A stretch of DNA of 64,000 nucleotides from NCBI RefSeq assembly GCF_000379685.1, contig NZ_KB903256.1, positions 62,001 through 126,000 of the forward strand, written 5' to 3'. This DNA is from Catelliglobosispora koreensis DSM 44566. GTDB taxonomy: Bacteria; Actinomycetota; Actinomycetes; Mycobacteriales; Micromonosporaceae. Below are positions 60,568 through 64,000 of this stretch, one piece after another. The position numbers and the translations under genes were made by a program. The notes under the pieces were generated by a model. The model had not been told where the DNA came from, made no database searches, and was given only the letters and a program-made list of their open reading frames with translations. How positions within the stretch are numbered: the first letter of the stretch is position 1; every line of letters starts with the position of its first letter.

Positions 60568-62928
60568 TTACCTGACTGTGCAGCTAACCACCGTGATTCC
60601 CCCACTCACGGCACCGTTGGCCACGAAGCCGAACGCCGTGCTGCCCCCTGGTGACAACACTCCGTTGTAGGGCGCGTTGGTAACGGTGCTGCCACTGAGC
60701 ACACCGTTCCACAGGTTGGTGATAGACCGTCCACTTGCGACGTTCAGTGTCACCGTCCAGCCGGTCGTGGCCACGGTTCCGTTGTTGGTCACGGTCACCT
60801 CGCCCTGGAACCCGCCACCCCAAGTGCCGGTGGTGCGGTAGACCGCGGTGCAGCCCGATCCCCCTGAGCCGGGCCGGGTGCGGATCGTGACAGTGCTGGA
60901 CGGTCCGCTCACGTTGCCGGCCGCGTCTCGGGCCCGGACCGTGTAACTGTAAGCGGTATCGGCGCTTAGCCCGGTGTCGGTGAACGTGGTCCCGCTGGGC
61001 GTCCCCCTGAGCGTCGTGCCCTGGTACACGTCGTATCCCGTCACGCCAACGTTATCGGTGGACGGGCTCCACGTCAGCGTCACCGTGCTCGTCGTGCTTT
61101 CCCCGCCGACGTTAGCCGGGACAGAGGGAGCGATGGTGTCGTTTTGCGGCGGTGCCCCGAGGTCGGCGCTCGTCCGCGAGAGATAGGTCGCGACCCACGC
61201 TAGCGGCGCGTTCCAGTTGATGGTGTTTTCCTTGGAACCCCACGCCTCCGGGGCCGTGTTCTTAGCGGCATAGGACTTCGCGGCGGGCCGTCCGGTCGGT
61301 GTCGCCGGATCGTTGATGAGCTCATTGTTCGGACCGCCTGACAGCCAGCCCTTCGGGTAGGCGATGCCCGGGTACTTCCCCCAGGCCCAGCGGTCGTGCA
61401 GATCGGTCTCATAGAACTCGCCATAACCGGTGACATAGGACAGCCGCATGGCGTTGTTGCCCATGAGGTAGTCCATCGCGCGGTTCATTCCCTTGAGGTA
61501 CTTGAGATCCTGGCTCGCGTCATAGGCCACGCCGAGCACAAGCATCCGGTTGGTGATGGAGGAGTTGGATCCCCATGGGTAGGGGCTCGCACCACTGAGC
61601 GGCACCGGGTAGCCCTCGCCGTTCATCGTGGAAAGAACCATATCGGCGAAGGCACGCGCGTTCGCACGCATCTGCGTCACGTCGGCGGCAGGCAGGTCAT
61701 TGCTCACGCTGAGCAAAGACAGCGTCCCTGTCGCGGCCACTTCGCCCCAGTAAAACTCGCCGATCTCGCGGTAGTGCGGTGAACCCGTTACCGCCGAACG
61801 GAATCCGCTCACGGCCCCGTCGGAGCGGCCGAGCGCCGTCAAGTAGAGCTCGGCCGCCGCTGCGTAGCGATCATCGCTGTTCTTGCTGTCGCCGTAGTCA
61901 CCGCCACCTTCGGCGTCTGTCCCGTTCGGATAGTCGACGTTGGGCTGTGCTTCGGCGCGCGTCCAGGCGTCCTTGGCGACGTTCCACAGTTGGGTCGCCT
62001 TGGCCGCGTCATAGGCGGCGAGCACCCGGGCCAGCTGGGCGTTGGTCCGGGCTACGGCATAGGTCGCGTTGGTCGAGGGCGGCATCGCCGAACGCGCGAG
62101 TCCGTTCTCCTGATCCACGGACGTCAGCGGGAAAGCGCTCCAGGCGTGGTTGTGCACCTTGTGCGAAGCCAGTCCCGTGCTCGGCAGCAGACCGGACATC
62201 CAGCGCGAGCCGAACTCGACCTCGTCGAGCAAATCGGGCCGTCCATTGCCGCTCTCCGGCACCCGCAACGACCCGTCCGGGTACGCGCTGGGATAGCGCT
62301 CGTAGAGATTCAGTAGCGTCCACGCGGACACGGCGTGGTTGACCGCGTAGATGCCGAAGTCACCGGCGTCCGCCCACGAGTAGCGGACGTTGAGCCGTTG
62401 ACTGCCGCACCACGCGTTGTAGCACGGGACCGACTCGTCACCCGGGTGCAAGGCAGCATGGCCGTGTGCGGAGTTCTGCAGATACTGGCCGTCAACGGCG
62501 GTGCCCATGCGGTGGAAGTAGAAGTACTGCAACGCTTCCTTGCCGAGATCCGGGTACAGCGCGGTGCCCGAGACGGTGAACGGGACGCTCTGGCCCACGC
62601 CGTCCACCCACAACACATAGCTGCCTATCGCCGTGACAGCACTGAAATCCGCCTTGTGCACATAATCCCCGGAAGCCTGATCGTTTCCATGGACTGTCGT
62701 GTTGCCACTGGCGACGGCGGCACCACCGGCCGCGGGACGCAGTTGCCAAGCGCGGGAAGTCGTTGCTGTGCTGACGATCGTCGCGATTTTGTCGGCTTTC
62801 GCCAAGTACCCGATCTGGTTGACCCGGACCGGGCTGGTGTCGTTGTCGGCGATCGCCGTCGTCTGCGGGGCGACGGCGAAGGCGGCGGCTAACAAGCTTG
62901 CGGCGAGGACATGACGCAGCTTGAACAT
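60568..62928 (-). CDS. Secreted GH9 endoglucanase with FnIII and CBM2 domains
   Basis: 786 residues from ATG 62928, with GGAG just before. A signal peptide (VLAASLLAAAFAVAPQTTAIA) is followed by a CelD-N Ig-like domain (SPVRVNQIGYLAKADKIATI) and a GH9 catalytic domain. The nucleophile/base Asps lie in YSWADAGDFG and the acid Glu in SKENTINWNAPL. After it come a FnIII domain (SVPANVGGESTTSTVTLTWS) and a C-terminal CBM2 with the Trp residues GWTV and NLWN. It should cut cellulose internally. The terminal cassette is closely similar to that of the next gene. Confidence 0.92.
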   Translation of the reverse strand: MFKLRHVLAASLLAAAFAVAPQTTAIADNDTSPVRVNQIGYLAKADKIATIVSTATTSRAWQLRPAAGGAAVASGNTTVHGNDQASGDYVHKADFSAVTAIGSYVLWVDGVGQSVPFTVSGTALYPDLGKEALQYFYFHRMGTAVDGQYLQNSAHGHAALHPGDESVPCYNAWCGSQRLNVRYSWADAGDFGIYAVNHAVSAWTLLNLYERYPSAYPDGSLRVPESGNGRPDLLDEVEFGSRWMSGLLPSTGLASHKVHNHAWSAFPLTSVDQENGLARSAMPPSTNATYAVARTNAQLARVLAAYDAAKATQLWNVAKDAWTRAEAQPNVDYPNGTDAEGGGDYGDSKNSDDRYAAAAELYLTALGRSDGAVSGFRSAVTGSPHYREIGEFYWGEVAATGTLSLLSVSNDLPAADVTQMRANARAFADMVLSTMNGEGYPVPLSGASPYPWGSNSSITNRMLVLGVAYDASQDLKYLKGMNRAMDYLMGNNAMRLSYVTGYGEFYETDLHDRWAWGKYPGIAYPKGWLSGGPNNELINDPATPTGRPAAKSYAAKNTAPEAWGSKENTINWNAPLAWVATYLSRTSADLGAPPQNDTIAPSVPANVGGESTTSTVTLTWSPSTDNVGVTGYDVYQGTTLRGTPSGTTFTDTGLSADTAYSYTVRARDAAGNVSGPSSTVTIRTRPGSGGSGCTAVYRTTGTWGGGFQGEVTVTNNGTVATTGWTVTLNVASGRSITNLWNGVLSGSTVTNAPYNGVLSPGGSTAFGFVANGAVSGGITVVSCTVR

Positions 62929-62953
62929 ATTGCTCCCTAGAAGTCGTGAAGGG

Positions 62954-62989
62954 GCGGCCGGTGAGCTGAGGCTGAAGCTCACCGGCCGC
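62954..62989 (-). terminator. Strong hairpin terminator
   Basis: GCGGCCGGTGAGCT, 8-nt loop, perfect 14-bp complement. It follows the GH5 gene and precedes the GH9 start, and should end the GH5 transcript, so the two cellulase genes are probably separate units. Confidence 0.85.
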
Positions 62990-63005
62990 CGGATACGGGC
63001 GGCGG

Positions 63006-64000
63006 CTATCGAGCCGTGCAGCTGACGACTGTCACCCCGCCGTTAGCGTCCCCGCTGGCGACGAAGCCGAAGGCTGTGCTGCCAGCCGGGGCGATGACGC
63101 CGTTATGCGGGGCGTTGGTCACGGTGCTGCCGCTCAACGTTGCATTCCAGAGGTTGACGATGCTGCGGCCACTGGCGATCGAAAGCACGACCGTCCACCC
63201 AGCGGTGGCGCTGGTGCCGGTGTTGGCCACGGAAACCTCGGCCTGGAATCCGCCTTGCCAGTTGCCAGTCGTGCGATACGTCGCCGTGCAGCCGTTTCCG
63301 CCGCCGCCACCGGATTGCGTTGTGCCGGTGACAGAAGCTGACGCGTTCGAGACGTTCCCAGCCGCGTCCCGTGCGCGAACCGTGTAGCTGTAGGCGGTAG
63401 CGGCGGTCAGCCCAGTGTCGGTATAGGACGCTCCGGTGGGCGAACCGACCTTCTGCGTGCCGCGGTAAACGTCGTAGCCCGCGACACCAACGTTGTCGGT
63501 CGACGGCGTCCACGACAGGCTGATCGTGCTCGACGTTGTGCCCGTAACGGCCAGACCTGAAGGTGTCGAAGGCGGTGTCGTGTCCGGGCCCGTGTCGCCA
63601 TAACGCTCGGCGAGACTGATGCCGGTCGTGCTGCCCGCACCGCCCAAGCGCACCTGGTGGTCGAGGCTGACGAACTTGCCGCCGTACTGCCAAAGCGCTG
63701 GCTTGAGCAGGTTGTACTTCTGCTCATCCCAGGTGCGCCAGTCATCGAGCAGCAAGCCTCCGGTGTCGCCGGAGTTCGGGTTGAGCACCCAGAACGTTTG
63801 GTGCAGACCGTTTTCCACGATCAGGTCACGCAGTGCCGTCATCCAGCGGTCCTGCCGGACGTCCTGCCCGAGCCGGCCGCCCCACTCTCCAATGAGGAGC
63901 GGAGCCGTGCCGTTTTCGTGGATGTAGAGCCAGTTCGGCCGCCACACATCGGTGGTCAGGCTAGCCTTGTCGAACGGCTTCTGGAACCACGGCTGGTCGA
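63006..64000 (-). CDS. GH5-type cellulase, C-terminal part with FnIII and CBM2 (5' end outside window)
   Basis: About 330 residues are visible; the frame is open to the window edge. TAPLLIGEWGGRLG holds the GH5 nucleophile Glu, and NGLHQTFWVLNPNSGDTGGL the following strand and Trp. From about residue 160 onwards come FnIII (TPSGLAVTGTTSSTISLSWT), a Gly-rich linker and CBM2 (YRTTGNWQGGFQAEVSVANT). The acid/base Glu lies outside the window. It would act with the GH9 enzyme on cellulose. Confidence 0.9.
   Translation of the reverse strand, partial: DQPWFQKPFDKASLTTDVWRPNWLYIHENGTAPLLIGEWGGRLGQDVRQDRWMTALRDLIVENGLHQTFWVLNPNSGDTGGLLLDDWRTWDEQKYNLLKPALWQYGGKFVSLDHQVRLGGAGSTTGISLAERYGDTGPDTTPPSTPSGLAVTGTTSSTISLSWTPSTDNVGVAGYDVYRGTQKVGSPTGASYTDTGLTAATAYSYTVRARDAAGNVSNASASVTGTTQSGGGGGNGCTATYRTTGNWQGGFQAEVSVANTGTSATAGWTVVLSIASGRSIVNLWNATLSGSTVTNAPHNGVIAPAGSTAFGFVASGDANGGVTVVSCTAR

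Overview
The window reads as chromosomal DNA of a high-GC, spore-former-type actinobacterium (Pseudonocardiales or Streptomyces-like; genus not fixed). The signs are a two-domain geosmin synthase, secreted CBM2 cellulases, a mycothiol-linked TIGR03086 protein, an ECF42-type sigma factor, a bacterial GOLPH3 homologue, many small regulator/target pairs, and many genes with a TANNNT box 6-7 nt before the start codon (probably leaderless transcripts). I see no tRNA, rRNA, CRISPR array, prophage or insertion sequence. About 65 genes are packed tightly, usually with under 100 bp between them.

Layout. 1-7 kb: two DUF1266 proteins, AraC and XRE regulators, small enzymes, an epoxide hydrolase. 6.5-9 kb: a decayed methyltransferase, an intact methyltransferase and an MFS exporter. 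9-16 kb: a secreted PNGase A-like protein, a SRPBCC-membrane-CBM2-like fusion, a DUF349 protein and a stand-alone condensation-like protein. 16-24 kb: a ribbon-helix-helix/GOLPH3 pair, an ECF42 sigma factor with a zinc-ribbon partner, a DUF2089/SHOCT module and a LysR/EamA pair. 24-31 kb: a series of divergent regulator-target pairs (XRE-cupin/BenE, Rrf2/NmrA-like, MerR/membrane protein, HxlR/DoxX), many with visible palindromic operators, plus gene debris at 27.9-28.5 kb. 31-46 kb: hydrolases, a PadR pair, a TetR operon, an MFS with a 52-bp inverted repeat, a secreted M23 peptidase, a flavin monooxygenase and a large secreted beta-helix protein. 54-64 kb: a ferredoxin-reductase-like enzyme, a second condensation-like protein, FKBP, aldo/keto reductase, rhodanese, an AraC with a DJ-1/PfpI domain, and two cellulases (GH9 and a partial GH5) with closely similar FnIII-CBM2 tails.

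The most interesting locus is 46.5-53.3 kb. A family 2B encapsulin shell gene (EshA type, with a cyclic-nucleotide-binding domain) heads a minus-strand operon in which every junction overlaps: shell, polyprenyl diphosphate synthase, a secreted membrane-anchored protein, and a DUF4239 membrane protein. Divergent from it, across 131 bp holding two overlapping inverted repeats, lies geosmin synthase. The likely logic is that the prenyl synthase supplies a prenyl diphosphate (possibly farnesyl diphosphate, the substrate of geosmin synthase) inside or near the compartment. The two coupled envelope proteins have no known encapsulin role that I am aware of and suggest a link to the membrane.

Many other loci follow the plan regulator plus divergent target plus palindrome in the shared promoter, so their regulation can be guessed from sequence. 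Several genes are visibly damaged: the 6.5 kb methyltransferase, the 28 kb remnants and the SH3-Excalibur gene at 31.6 kb.
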